Source of the DNA: Calliopum simillimum
Lineage: Eukaryota; Arthropoda; Insecta; Diptera; Lauxaniidae
Reading direction: 5' to 3'
NCBI GenBank assembly: GCA_951812925.1
Contig: OX638370.1
Coordinates: forward strand, 42,473,948 to 42,537,947
Length of the DNA stretch: 64,000 nucleotides
The notes under the pieces: generated by a model
Database searches by the model: none
What the model saw: the letters and a program-made list of their open reading frames with translations, nothing else
Told to the model about the DNA's origin: nothing
Program-made: the position numbers and the translations under genes
In this document: in pieces, positions 46,285-58,309 of the stretch
Position numbering within the stretch: the first letter of the stretch is position 1
How the letters are laid out: each line of letters begins with the position of its first letter

Positions 46285-47355
46285 TGATACTATAAGGAGG
46301 GTCATCCAAGTGCTGGCTCTCCGTCTAATGCTTCTTGGGCGGTATTACTTACTCCCATGGCTTTTGTAACAAATCTCGATATTCTTGTAAATTCCTTTAG
46401 AACAAATGGGTAATTCATTTCACATGTTACTCCTTTTCAAATTGGCAGCGTCTCAAGCGCCATCATCTTCATCAGGATTATCATCATAATCCATTTATAA
46501 CTTCGTTTATTGTTTTCTTTTTCTATTATTCAATTTTCGACCAATATTTCAATCAATCAATATATAAACTCATATATTCTCTATACATCAACACATCATA
46601 AAAAAAGTAAAATTGCGCTTATCAGTAAAAATTTATTCAAACAGTTGCACAATTAAATTTCAATGAATCTTCGCCTGACAACAACCCAGCAGGCAGTGGG
46701 AGCACAACTCATGACGCACACTCTCATGACATGCTAACGGCAAAAGAAGAAATTGATTAATGATCGACTGACTGTCTATAATGGCAGACATATATACACA
46801 CATATAGACACCAAAATTCCACATACATACACACATATTGAAATACCGCACAACATATACATACGCAGTAGCTACTATTCACTCACACAATTAAATTGCG
46901 CCGAGCGTTTTAAATGTAGCCACAATTTTGAAGTGGAAACGCACTGAATTCAACCAAAACCAACATCACTTTAGAGTGAAACCAGAGTAGCAGTGCAGAG
47001 AAGGCGTGCAGTTTATTGAATTTCACCGTACAATTGTAATAAAAGCTGTTAATCACCCAGTAGGGATGTTTCGTTTGTACTGATATTTTATATTTGATTT
47101 TGTAAGGAACAGTTCTATACCCTACAGTGTAGGGCCTACACCAAGTGTTTGTTCATTTTGCTCTTCCGTTTAAATTGCAGAGATGAAGGCATGCCAGAGA
47201 AGCAGATGGTAAAATAGAAAATTTTCTGAAATATCATATAAAATTTTTTACTTTCATGCAAAGAACGCTCCAAAATTAATGAAGGGAGAGAATAACTTCC
47301 GCCAATATTTAGGACAAATGACGAAAAAGACAAATTATTTCCTTAGAAAAGCCTT
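46285..47355. other. Stretch without recognisable feature
   Basis: CATACATACACACA-type microsatellites occur near 46790-46860. CCCTACAGTGTAGGG at about 47122 is a short palindrome resembling the ends of type A repeats. No gene is supported. Confidence 0.4.
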
Positions 47356-47776
47356 TGTACACTGAGAAAACAGTATGATTATATACATCAAAATTTGGTA
47401 ATAATTAACAAATAATATATTTGTTGCATAAGACGTTTGACTGATAACCTGGGGTTGAATCCCAGACAAGAAAGAGTTTTTTTTTTAATAATTATTTTAT
47501 TTTTTTACTTTCATAGCGTATATTATATTTTATGATGTTTTTTTTTTTTGATTATTTTATTTTTTTGAATGCACTCGAACCCCAGACAAGGTTTTTTTTA
47601 AATTATAGTAAATATTTGACAAACAGATATCATTTTTGGCCCAATCAACAATATTTCAAGGTCCAATAAAGGCACATTAATATTTACCGAAATTTGTTAA
47701 TTATTAACATATATTTTCTAGAATGTTCAATCAAATATATTTCTGTGGGGGAAACATACTTTTTTCTCAGTGTACA
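47356..47776. mobile_element. TIR element with tRNA-like modules
   Basis: The inverted ends TGTACACTGAGAAAACAGTA and TGTACACTGAGAAAAAAGTA agree at all but one of about 22 positions. Inside, CTGGGGTTGAATCCCAG (about 47449-47465) has the form of a tRNA T-arm with one base missing in the loop. CTCGAACCCCAGACAAGG (about 47574-47591) repeats its 3' half, and both are followed by T runs. The element is non-coding. The superfamily is unknown. Confidence 0.55.
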
Positions 47777-49239
47777 CATTATACTTGTAGGTGATAAGTA
47801 CAATAAACTACAAGGGAACAAGAATACCACACTTAGCAACTCCAGAAGAGACTACAAAGAGGTACGATTTTACATAATATGTTTCAGTAAATAACACCGA
47901 AACCACCTTAAAATACAGAGTGACAACACATTTTAGTCAGTTCAGGAATTTCAGCATTATGACCGACGCTAAACTCCGTTTCCATGTAGTGGCACAAAAA
48001 TCATATATCTGCAGAAGTAAAACTGTATCTTTTCTGTGCGTTCACATTTGTATATGTACCTATCAGAGGAGTAAAAATTTAATATTTTTCCCCGATTTTT
48101 GGTGCTCAGGTCACTTTGTATTAAAAGTAGTATATTTTTGCCAAATACAAGAATTTTGCTTACGGCCGGATTCAATATCTTTCTAAAATTTGTCAGAAAT
48201 AAAAATCAGTTAAGAAATATCCAAGTTGTGAACAATTTTGTGAACCATTATTTGTCATTTTTTTCATCTCTTCGACCCCTCCAAAATCCAAAAATTACAA
48301 TTAAATTAAATTTCTTTTGCACCTTTTTTTATTGGTGTTGGCCTGAAACGAAACCATGTACTAAATTTCAATGAAATCCAAGATGGTGAAGCTAAATCTT
48401 GGCATGGATTGGCTGTGTTGTCTTTTTGTTCGAAAATTTATACGGATCGCGTCGTTGGTACAGAAAACTTTTGACATTTGTTTTTGATGTAAAAAAGGAT
48501 GCGTGATCGACTCCGTATAGTACCACGGCCAAGAAGTTAAAAATTGATATGGTTTTGGCCCAGGAAAGTGGGTGAATGTCCGATTTTTTTACATTTTTCA
48601 CATTTACATCAATGAGTCAACACTGAAACTTGAGATGACATTCTGATTTATAATTTTCACATATTCTTTACATCATACCAAGCAGAAATTGTATGAAAAA
48701 CTCAGAAAAATCATATATGTAGTTCGTCCCACTGGCATGCTTTCCCATAGTCCGATTCGAGTGAAATTTTAGCTTGAGAACCTTATGCCCCAGACTGACG
48801 GCAGCTCTAATGCACGTTACAGACGCATTAATCTGAAACTTTTTATTGCATGATTTTAGGCATTTTTTAAATACATATTTCATGGACATTGGGGTTTATC
48901 GTGAATCATGATTCCCGGGGAATTATCTTAAAATGCAATAGAGAATGCACGACAGTTTGAAAAAATTCCCCGGGAATGTTTATTCAATCTAATATGTATA
49001 CACAAATGCTCTCTCGTTGAACTTGCAGAACAATTTGCGCCCACCCAAGATCATGGCAAACCTTATTGAACGCCTTAGAAAAGCTCGCATACCCACAAGG
49101 AACAAAATGTATCTGTTCAAAAAAATAAATGCTGTAATGAAAGCAAATAACTAGATAAGTCGCAGCAACAAAGTACGATTTTGAATTATGACCTTCTGAA
49201 AACAAGTAAATATAGCGACACCACATGAAGTCAAAGGTA
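47777..49239. other. Unassigned stretch with two small repeats
   Basis: About 48756-48900 (minus sense) matches 53985-54085, sharing ATGAAATATGTATTT and GTGCATTAGAGCTGCCG. At 48909-48924 and 48964-48980 ATTCCCGGGGAATT and AATTCCCCGGGAAT form a short inverted pair. No gene is supported. Confidence 0.45.
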
Positions 49240-50588
49240 TAAAAAGGTACTTAAAACTTTTGGTCATTTGTTAAGAGAGTGAAGAATCAGTCTTCATCGT
49301 CTATTCCAACTCTCTTAACGAACGACCAAATACTCACTGGTCCCGTTGAAAAGGCTAATCTCTTGGCTAGCATTTTTTCCAAGATAGCAATCGATTACCA
49401 CCCAACATCGAGAGAAAGTCTTCGGCTTTACCAAGGATCTTCTTTCGAACAAGGGCGGTAAAAAGGTCCTTGCTAACCTCAATATTAACAAATCGTCAGG
49501 GCCGGATGAAATTTCAGCCCATGTGTTGCGCAAGTGTGCCTCAACACTCTCGCCCATTGAGGAATTTATTCACCATTTCCTACACTTGTGGTGAATTCCC
49601 ATTATGTTGGAAGATGGCTAATGTTCAACCATTTCCCAAATAAGGCGAGGCTACCAACCCTAATAATTATCTGCCCCTTGCAATATGCTCAGCGCTCTCT
49701 AAAGTTATGGAAAGCGTAATAAACTTTCACCTTTGGAATTATCTGGAGTGTAACGAATTACTTAATGATCATCAATATGACTTCAGGAGAGCTCGCTCTA
49801 ATGGTTACTTAATGGCGTGTAGTGGCCGTTCTATACGTGTTGTCGTAGACGGTTTTACATCTAATGAACACTTCATTAACGCTGCAGTTCCACAGGGTTC
49901 GGTCCTATCCCCGTTTCTTTTTCTTGTCTTCATCGATGACCTTCTTTCATCGACCATTAATCCAATCCACTCTTTTGCAGATGACAGTAGTATTTGTAAT
50001 TCATATTGCTTCAAAAAGCATCCAAGCTCTGAGGAGATTGAGAGAAAAAGGCGGTATATGAATAGCACACTTACAAATGATCTCAAAACATTCTCCGAGT
50101 GTGGTCGCGCTAATCGGGCCGAATTCAACGCTAGTAAGACCCAATGCTGTCTGTTGTCTCACAGACGAGTGGATTGTCCAACCACTCTTCAATATGACTG
50201 GCGTAGACATTATGAGATCAGCAACTCTTGACGTTTTGGTTATATTGACTCAAGCTGATCTGAGGTGGAGATATTCAATGTGTCGATAGATGCGGCCAAG
50301 TGCTTAGGTTATCTAAAATGGTTTAAGAAATACTTCACTCCTGTTGATCTTCGGACTGTCTTTTTCGCCTATATTAGACCTAGAGTACATTTCGCACATC
50401 TGGGCCGGGGCTCCAATGCGAGCGTTTTCCCCGACAGCTGTGATATCGGTAGATTTAAGAAAAACATTCATCGAAACTACTCCTCTTTTTCCCCATCTCT
50501 CTAACCTATTTCCTTTCTACTAATTAACACGGTGCATTGCATTTATAAGGGCTATCCCCATAGCGTTGGTTTAAGTAAAAAAAAAAAG
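49240..50588 (+). pseudogene. Non-LTR reverse transcriptase remnant, family C, copy 2 with poly(A)
   Basis: The order is VKNQSSSSIPTLL, PVEKANLLASIFSK, NKSSGPDEISAHVLRKCAST, MESVINFHLWNYLECNELL, PQGSVLSPFLFLVFIDDLLS, the catalytic box FADD (49974-49985), ASKTQCCLLSHRRVDC, LGYLKWFKKYFTPVDLRT and, at the C-terminus, DIGRFKKNIHRNYSSFSPS with a stop. These are jockey-type LINE fingers, palm and thumb motifs. Two internal deletions are visible, one between YLMA and SGRSIRV and one between PRVHFAHLG and VFPDSC, plus frameshifts. The 3' end is intact, with a non-coding stretch and a poly(A) tract at 50578-50588. Confidence 0.88.
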
Positions 50589-51885
50589 TCACCAACTTAA
50601 GTTTGCTGTTAATTATCTGGGTGAAAATATACCCTTATACCCTCAAATTTGGTCGTCCAAAAACATGACGGAAAGAATTGCTGGAACAATGAATACCAAC
50701 ATTATTTGGAGGAATATTGAATAGAATCGATGAGAAATGTTAGTTAGCGTGCACGATTGAGATATTTTGTGTGGATCTTTGTGTGCTCCGAAAGGTGAGG
50801 AAGAAACTGCACTGGAATATTTTGGTCATCACTGACAAAGTTTCTTCTTGGCTACACGGCAAAGAAGCCACAATGTTTCATTTCCACAATATTGAATTTC
50901 TCATTTTAGCCAAAAGGCCTTGCCTGCAAATGCCCTATATATATAACAGCTCTTAGCTGAAGACTTTTCTCTCTCTCTCTCTCTCGTCCTGGTGTATCTG
51001 CATCGACACCAGCAGCTACAGTTGGCCTTAAATAAGCCTCCTTAATAAAAAAGTATCGAATTTGCTTTATTTTTCGTCATGAAATGAATATCAAGTGAAA
51101 AGTACAAATTTTATTTTGATTAATGATATTGCAAGTAAATTTTCTTTTCTTTGTTAAAAATCCAATTACTTTTTTTGCTGCAGTTAGTACCCATATACCC
51201 AACAGATGATAATGTTTTTCCTATTGACTTTTTCGGCATCATTTTCAATTTGCGCATCATTTCAATTAACTTGAAAATGAAAGTTGGCAATATCTACTTT
51301 TTTTTCTGCTGTTGTTGTTATTTTTACTTATTTTATAATTTTGACATTTACATTTAATTTTTGTTGTTGTTTTATGTTGTCACTGTCATCATTATTATTA
51401 TTATTATCGATATTGTCATTCTTGTTCAATGCTTTTTTTTTGTTATTGTTTGTTTGTTTTTGTTACTCCCCATTATTTGCATTTTAAAATTTTTGCTACT
51501 AATTCATTATGCTCCCTAACAAAATGCGAAAATTCATTTCATTCATTCACTAATTCAATTTATCAAATGAAAAACCAGAATTTATGTCCATATTGTTGAT
51601 AATGATTTTAGGGTAGGCAATATGGTACTGGAAATGGAAAGTTTGGTTATAAGTATGCATGTATGAATGTAATAATATTATACATTGTTGCGAAATTTAG
51701 TTTTTGATGAAATCTCTTTAATAAGTCTTTAGTTTAAGAACTCAAAAAATTGTTAACATTCACTTAGAACAAACACTCAATCTGAAAACAACGTATTGGT
51801 TAAACAAAAACGAACTTTTTTCTGTTTTCTATCCCCTTTTTGCACACAGCTTTACGTATTTGTATTTGAGCTATCTACACGGAGA
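50589..51885. other. Stretch with microsatellites only
   Basis: A (CT)n run lies at about 50967-50985, and ATTATTATTATTATTATCG at about 51391-51409. Several T-rich frames have no family motif. Confidence 0.45.
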
Positions 51886-52701
51886 AAAAAAAAATAGTTT
51901 GTACTACTTAATTTCTAGAAAAATTTTACTAAAATTTCAAGACAATATAGTGTTTTGGTAAATTCGGAATTTTCGAATACTAGCAATAGTAATTGTTTTG
52001 AAAAAATATAAGTTATAATTACTTTACTTAAGAATTAAAAAAAAAACCAACTGATCGCACTAGGATACGAACCGGGGTCCGTCCGTGTGATAGATAGAAA
52101 CATATTGTTTTTACTTACAATAAGAAACTTGTTAGACCTCTGCACCGCTGACCTATATGATGAAGATGTATAAATTTTGTATATTTAGCAAATGCCTGTC
52201 CAAAGATAAATATGTTTACTAGAATTATAAAGCCAAAATTATTATAGTATTGTATAAGATAAAGTAATTTATGTTTGAAAATAAGTGTTCATTACTTTAA
52301 ATTTGATAAATTTGTATTGAACTTATTAAACAGTAATTTTTCCAATTTTTCAAAAACAGACGCAAACAAGTGTTAACATGGAAATTGATTACATTTGTAT
52401 ATTTCAGCTATTTCCACATAAATATGTTTATATGTTCATATATAAACATGTAGATAGCCTCATCATATCAATTTTACTTAATTTTTGTCAGAAGCTACAC
52501 TCGATCCCTTGACTCCGTGCTTCTGATGAGAGAAACGCAGAACGTCTGTTGTGAAAATTGCTAAGTGTTTTGAGGTGGTTACACACTCTGGTTTTGAGAC
52601 ATGCTACGCTAGCTACAATTAAAGCCTACAAGGGCTTAATTACTTTAATTTTTTTACTACTCGAGTGGTGTAAAATTTATGACACTCATTTTTCTGCGTA
52701 A
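51886..52701. mobile_element. Possible TIR element with tRNA-like modules
   Basis: TACACGGAGAAAAAAAA at the left resembles the ends of the element at 47356. A weak inverted counterpart, TACGCAGAAAAATGA, ends near 52701. Minus-sense TAGGTCAGCGGTGCAGAGG (about 52135-52155) resembles a pol III A box and CGGTTCGTATCCTAG (about 52061-52076) a B box, about 75 bases apart. A third GGGATCGAGTG-like box lies near 52510. Ends and function are uncertain. Confidence 0.35.
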
Positions 52702-53221
52702 GCGAGTTAGTGAAAAAAAATAAAATATTTTTCTAGAATTAAAAAGTAGAAATGGTTACACATGAAAGCATAATTTACTCAACGTATAGTAAATATTATT
52801 AATAAGTAAATAATGTCGTAACATAAAGGATAATGCACATAACATTTGAAGTAATAAAAAATAGCAATTATTATTTTCTATTTGTTTGTGAAAGAACATG
52901 CAATAGTCCCATATACGACAGAATTTTCTCGCAGCCCCAGCACATTGCTTAGTTTTTATTTGTTTGTAAAAAAGTGATATTTTCAATGACCATGTGACCA
53001 TAATATTTCTTTATAAATTTTGAATATTTACCAAATTATTAAAAAAAAAAAAAAAAATTATATTTGTTGAGTAGTTTATGAGCAATGAATTTTAGAAAAA
53101 AGGTCAGTTAAAATTTTTCAAAAACTTCAATCGTTAATAACCATTAAAAAAATTAATTTTTTTAAACAATTTTTTGCAGTTATATTTACTTATAACAAAG
53201 GTATCTGAAAATCACCATAAC
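52702..53221. other. AT-rich stretch without recognisable feature
   Basis: Nothing is supported beyond a poly(A) run at about 53041-53057. Confidence 0.4.
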
Positions 53222-53645
53222 AAAAACCTAGTAATGGTGTTACCTTTGGCCGGGCCAAACATTAAATACCCTACTCTGCAGCATTTTGAAAATTTTGCAC
53301 CCAATTTTTCTCTGAGCTTGCATTTATAGTTTTAAGTGTCTAAGAGAAATGTAGTTGTATTATCTCAAAAAATATTTTGGCGGTATGGGGTGTTCGTTGA
53401 CCGCTTTCGCTCATTTTCAATAAGTCAAGCTAATTTCGACGACGGAGGCAGTGTACCGAATTTCATTGAGTTATCTTGGTCAGCTTACCCAAAAAATGTA
53501 TTTCCACGCACAGACAGACATGGCTAAATCGACTCAGGAGATGACGCTGATTAAAAATATATGCACTTTTCTATATCTGCCACGCTTCCTTCTCAGAGTT
53601 ACAAACGGAAGGACAAAGTGAATACACCCTGTGTGTATAAAAATA
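53222..53645 (+). repeat. Type A dispersed repeat, minimal copy
   Basis: It starts at about TTACCTTTGGCCGGGCCAAA, a 15-base palindrome (TTTGGCCGGGCCAAA), passes ATTAAATACCCTACTCTGCA and the unique block GGGGTGTTCGTTGACCGC, and ends CTGCCACGCTTCCTTCTC to GTGAATACACCCTGTGTGTA. It has no complete monomer. Confidence 0.75.
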
Positions 53646-53649
53646 TCAA

Positions 53650-53905
53650 CTTTGGGTTTTTAGTGGCCGAGTTCAAATTTCAGTCTGATACTAAGGATAG
53701 TATATGCAAGCTATGAACAAAATCTAGATATACTCGAACGAGGGGGCGTGCACTCCCTCAAAATGCTATACTGAAAGTTTTTTTTGAGAGAAATCAACCA
53801 AATTTCACTGAGACACTAAACACAGTAAATACAAGCTCTGGTTGATTTGAAAAAGAGGCGTGGCACCTGCAATACGTTCAAAGTTTTCGAAATGCTGTAG
53901 AACAT
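53650..53905 (-). repeat. Type A monomers, inverted next to the preceding copy
   Basis: Two decayed monomers with GAGGGGGCGTGCACTCCC and GAGGCGTGGCACCTGC in minus orientation directly follow the plus copy, giving a head-to-head-like pair of different lengths. Confidence 0.6.
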
Positions 53906-54649
53906 CAAAAACAACATTAGTAGTGAGTTAAGCATCAGAAAAGCTAATTAGAATTTTTTGGACCCTGAATTGGGAAATTTTCTTTTTGTCAAAGTCTATG
54001 AAATATGTATTTCAAAATGCCTGAAATCATGCACTAAAAATGTTCAGATTATTGCGTCTGTAATGTGCATTAGAGCTGCCGCACAATGGGAAGGTTTGTA
54101 TAGAACGGCGGTCATATATAGTAATAATAGAGGTAGGCTATTAAAATTTAGTACAGATGTTTTTTACATTAAAAAAAAAACAATTCTGTGAATTCGAACA
54201 AAATCCGCCGATGGACACGCCTACATGCCATACAAAGTAAGGGCGTGGTCGGAAGTTTTTGTCAAAATGGGTATTAATTTCCAATAACTTGACCCCGTTG
54301 ATTTCAGAAATGTTAAGAATTCTGAGGTATCTTTTATAATTTTCAAGTTATGCGAATTAAACGAAAATCTACTTTATAAAAACTTGATTTTGTTTGTTTG
54401 TGTATTTGTCCCTTATTGACTCGGAAACTAACGAACCGTTTTTAAAGAAGTTGTTACGTTGTGTTAATACAAAAAAGCTAGGTTATATGCTAAAAAAGTG
54501 GGTAGTGCCACGCCCCCAAAAAAATTAACTAATCATATCTCCGAAATCCTTTGACGCATATAAATGAGATTTGGTAAATTGTAATGATCATTTCTTAAGG
54601 TTGTTTGTATGTGACTGAACCATTAAAACAATAATGTATTCTTACTTAA
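53906..54649. repeat. Unassigned stretch with type D repeat
   Basis: The segment from about 54190 has GGACACGCCTACATGCC, TTTGTTTGTTTGTGTATTTG and GGGTAGTGCCACGCCCCC, followed by CATATCTCCGAAATCC. A related unit lies at 58310-58740, sharing the GTGCCACGCCC core and CATATCTC(C/A)GAAA. The start at 53985-54085 matches 48756-48900 in inverted sense. Confidence 0.5.
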
Positions 54650-54651
54650 TA

Positions 54652-55542
54652 GGGTAAGGGAGGGAAATATGGACCACCCATCTTTCTTTTTTAAATAAAA
54701 TCCAAAATACATAAAAGAAAACAATTAATTTTATGTCATTCATTAAAGGAAACAATTTACCTTTAATCTGATTCACTTTTAGATAAATATCTCATCAGGA
54801 TAAAGAAAAAAAATTATAAAACTGAAAATACTCAAAATGAAGATAAAAAAAAGTGTACTATATAGTCCATATTGCCTCACATGTTTATTTGATACAGAAG
54901 TTGCATATAAAAATGTCACTTCCACATCCGTCACATTTTTCATGACTCCAAGAACGTCAGATTACACATTCAACCCAAAATTCGCCACGTTGATCTTCTG
55001 AGTAAAGGGTATTACATTGTATGAATTTTTTTCATTTTTTTCCTTTGTAGTTAACGAATTACATATAATGACCATCAGAATCGTCATGAAAACTGCAACT
55101 AGATTCCCCATCTAAAAAAGATGATAAATACATTTGTTTTTGAGGCTTTTTTCTTTGGTGGTCCATATTACCCACAGCACGTGTTGGTGAAATAAATGGT
55201 TTTTTTATCAAAAACTCTTTTGGTTAATGAACTTATTTGTGCTAATAAATTACAAATGGTATTCACTGACCTTATATAATTAACCATTTATTTAAAAACG
55301 CGATGTCTTTAAAGTGAAATAATGAAATATACTCACTAGAAAAAAATTATCACTGATCTTTTTTTTAGAAAAATCAACTTTACAAAAACATGCGACTTCA
55401 CCGAACGCTGAAATCGCCCTATTATAAGCTTTAGGTATTAGCGCTAAGCTTGAACATGAATAACGGTAAGTCCCATGTATGCAGTGGGAAATAACCGTGT
55501 GGTTTATATTACCCGCGTAGTCCATATTTCCGTCCCTAACCC
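54652..55542. mobile_element. Pogo-type element with GGAAATATGGACCACC motif
   Basis: The left end GGGTAAGGGAGGGAAATATG and inverted right end GGGTTAGGGACGGAAATATG are flanked by TA (54650-54651, 55543-55544). The core ATATGGACCACC, or its inverse, recurs inside at about 55160-55175 and in variant form near 55500 and 54865. It is 891 bp and carries a broken C-terminal coding remnant on the minus strand. A second partial copy begins near 63834. Confidence 0.82.
54885..55225 (-). pseudogene. PHD-like C-terminal remnant of a pogo-type transposase
   Basis: In the minus frame ending at the stop at 54885, LYSEDQRGEFWVECVI is followed by a TGA at the position where a Cys is expected, then RSWSHEKCDGC and SDIFICNFCIK. 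The spacing Cys-x2-(Cys)-x4-His-x3-Cys ... Cys-x2-Cys is that of the PHD-like finger found at the C-terminus of several insect pogo/Tigger transposases. Upstream, in another frame, an acidic Ser-rich stretch (GESSCSFHDDSDGHYM) is conserved in the partial copy at the right window edge. Stops and frameshifts show it is dead. Confidence 0.6.
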
Positions 55543-55544
55543 TA

Positions 55545-58309
55545 CATAAACCGTTTAGACTAAAATCTATTACCACGGCGTATTACAAATTGTCTTCGAG
55601 CCTAATACGAGTATTGAAACCAATTCCTAAATTTGCTCAGAAAGGTATTGTCTCTTCGAATAAGTTATACTTACTTCCTTTTTCATCGAGCCGTGAAGCA
55701 GAAAAGTTGTGTCACTTTCCAGTAAAATTAAGGAGAAAACTTTTTTTTGCTAAACAAAAATTATCCGGTGAGTTCCAGTAAATCATAAATAATTTTGTTA
55801 AAATTTTCAATAAATTTTCTTCAAAATTTATTTTGCTAAACGTTAAACGCGATATTAATAATTTCTTTATTAAAACTTTACCAATTTTATCTAAGTTGTT
55901 CGCAAATTAACTTTTCTTCCCTAGAATATTAAAGAAACTTCGTGAAAATACTCTACTGGTGGCTTAAATTTTGTATTTGCAAATAGCTTATGCAAAATAT
56001 TTGCACAAAATTTTAAGAAGAAAAATCTTTCCTTGACACGTAGAAGTTTCGACAAAAAAACATTTGCTCGGTGGAAATGATTTCACGAAAAAAGCCTAAA
56101 GCCCAGAGTTGAAAATACTCATTTTCAATAAATAGGTAAGGATTTTCGAATCGCATCTTTTTTTCTATTGGTGAAGTCATGTTTTTAACAAACTTTCAGA
56201 AAAATTCTTCATTTATATTTGGTTTTACAGTACGGCCAGAATTGGCATGAGGGTATTCAACCAATTGATTGGGTGTTCCAGTTCTGACAGTTTCATCTAT
56301 AATCTTTCATCTATTAGCAAAATAATTTGCTCTCAACACACTCATCTTGACAACCAGAAACAACAGCTTTATATAGTCAACAGTTCAGTCTTGAGCAAGC
56401 GGTACTTTAGTGCATATCATAGGTATATAAAAAAGTGGTGCAGAGTGGCATTTCGATTAAAATCGCGAGATAAAACCTTAAAAAACGTAATTAGAAAATA
56501 TTGATAAAAACCGCGGTGTTAGATTTCCTAAAAATTTGTCAGAAATTGTGAAAAAAATTATTTAAAAAAACTTTAAAAAAGTTGAAAGAAAAAAATTCAG
56601 TGTTCATACATATACTTATGTATACCTATATATAAAGAAAACGTTAAAGAAATAACGCGATTTTTTTTTTTTGCGTAAAGTCTTACGTAAAATACTTGAT
56701 ATCAAACATAAAATTTCAAGAATCTTAAAGCTAAGCTTAAACTACTTAAATTAACTTAAAACTAAATTTTTCTACTTAAAATAAGGTAACTAAAATAATT
56801 AATTTAATTATAATTAATCTTAAAAGAAAAAAAGTGAAAAATCATTCAAATTTTTAAAAAAAGAAATTTAACTTGGCTAAGTAGTGGTGAGAAATCATTT
56901 GGGCCAAGATTCATTTACCAATACCATGTTAATGATATCCGGCTCAAACGAAAACTCCATTTTCTTTTTTTTACTCAAAATTTTCTTAACCATTAAGCTA
57001 ACTAACTCTACACAGTGCTGTCATCAACATTGGGGTACCTCATCGTTGGATTTTAGCAACAAAAACAAACAAAGTGAGTTTATTTGAAATTAAATATTAA
57101 AAGTTTGGTTAAAAAACAGAAAAAAGGAAAGAAAAAGTAAATTTTGAAAAAAAGAATAGTAGAAATTGATCTATTTTTACATAAATAAAAGTAAAATTAA
57201 ATTGAGTGCTACAACAACAACAAACGTAATACGGTGAGAGTGGTTGATCGGTCATTCTCATTTTCTTGTAGTTTTGCATAAATCTACACTTTTGCAAACA
57301 AGTTATGTACTAAAAAAATAAGTACTCACTCTCACAGCAATGCAATAGATCGATCTCTTTCACTGTTTGCTTTTGTTGATGTTCTTTTGTTCTTCTATTT
57401 TGGAGTTGCAGTTTGACATAAATAATGCACTGCTTTATGCGAGAAAATTAATTTCAATTTCTTTCGATTTCAAAACAATTTGTTTTTAAAATGAACTTAA
57501 CTTAAAACTAAAGGAAAAAAATGAATTAATTGACTTAATATTTGTCTTTTTACTTTAATCTTAAAGTAACTCAAATTATGCGCTATTAAAATATTTCATT
57601 TTTTTTCGAAAATAGTAGCTACTACTATTTTTACTACTTTTTGTATTTGATACTAAAACTTAAAGCTTTTGCTCCACAATATGAAGCAAATATTATAAAT
57701 AAAAAGAATAAGGGTATTATTTGTTTAGATGATTTAAGTTCTTTTTCGGAATAATGTTAAAAATAATTTTATAGTTCTATTATAAATGCATTATTATAAG
57801 TATTTATGATAAATTTGATTTTCTTTTTGGGTACAATAAAATTATAATCATGGAATAGAAAAATCATGTGGTTTTCCTTGGGTAATGTGAAAGGTTTCGG
57901 ATATGTAGGCTGATTTTGGGGCCTTACAAAACTAGTTATGTGCATAGTAAAGCCATAGGCAGGGTGGGCATGGAGCACTGATCTTCTTTGACATCGTGAA
58001 GATCACATTTATTTGGCGTTGATTGATATGTCCCTTTATTTATTGCTTAGCACAATTTAGCGATCACTTAGGGGATTGTTTGTTTAGTGGTCGTTCCGCT
58101 CCGTATTTAATGAATTAACACTAGAGAGCCTATAATAAAATTGTTTGTTCAAATGGTCCTTTTGTGAGTCAAAGTTTTCACTTACCCCTCCAACCACTGA
58201 AGCTAGCGGCTTAAATGGCTTTCGCCCCCTGAAATCTTTTGATCACACAACATCAGTTTATGACTGCAAGTAGATGCATTGCATCTATAACCATTTTTTT
58301 CATTTGTAC
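55545..58309. other. AT-rich stretch, no supported gene
   Basis: An open frame at 55515-55795 ends near a decent splice donor (CCG then GTGAGT at about 55768), but it has no family motif and no clear start. A frame at 56247-56504 is also unremarkable. A small GAGAGTG/CACTCTC inverted pair lies at about 57235 and 57330. Confidence 0.35.

Noticed and set aside
52756..53001. An 81-residue minus frame
   Set aside because: AT-rich composition, no motif, no neighbours that support a gene.
55590..55781. A frame ending near a GTGAGT donor, possibly an exon
   Set aside because: No in-frame ATG, no motif, and its upstream part runs into the end of a pogo-type element. Evidence is too thin.
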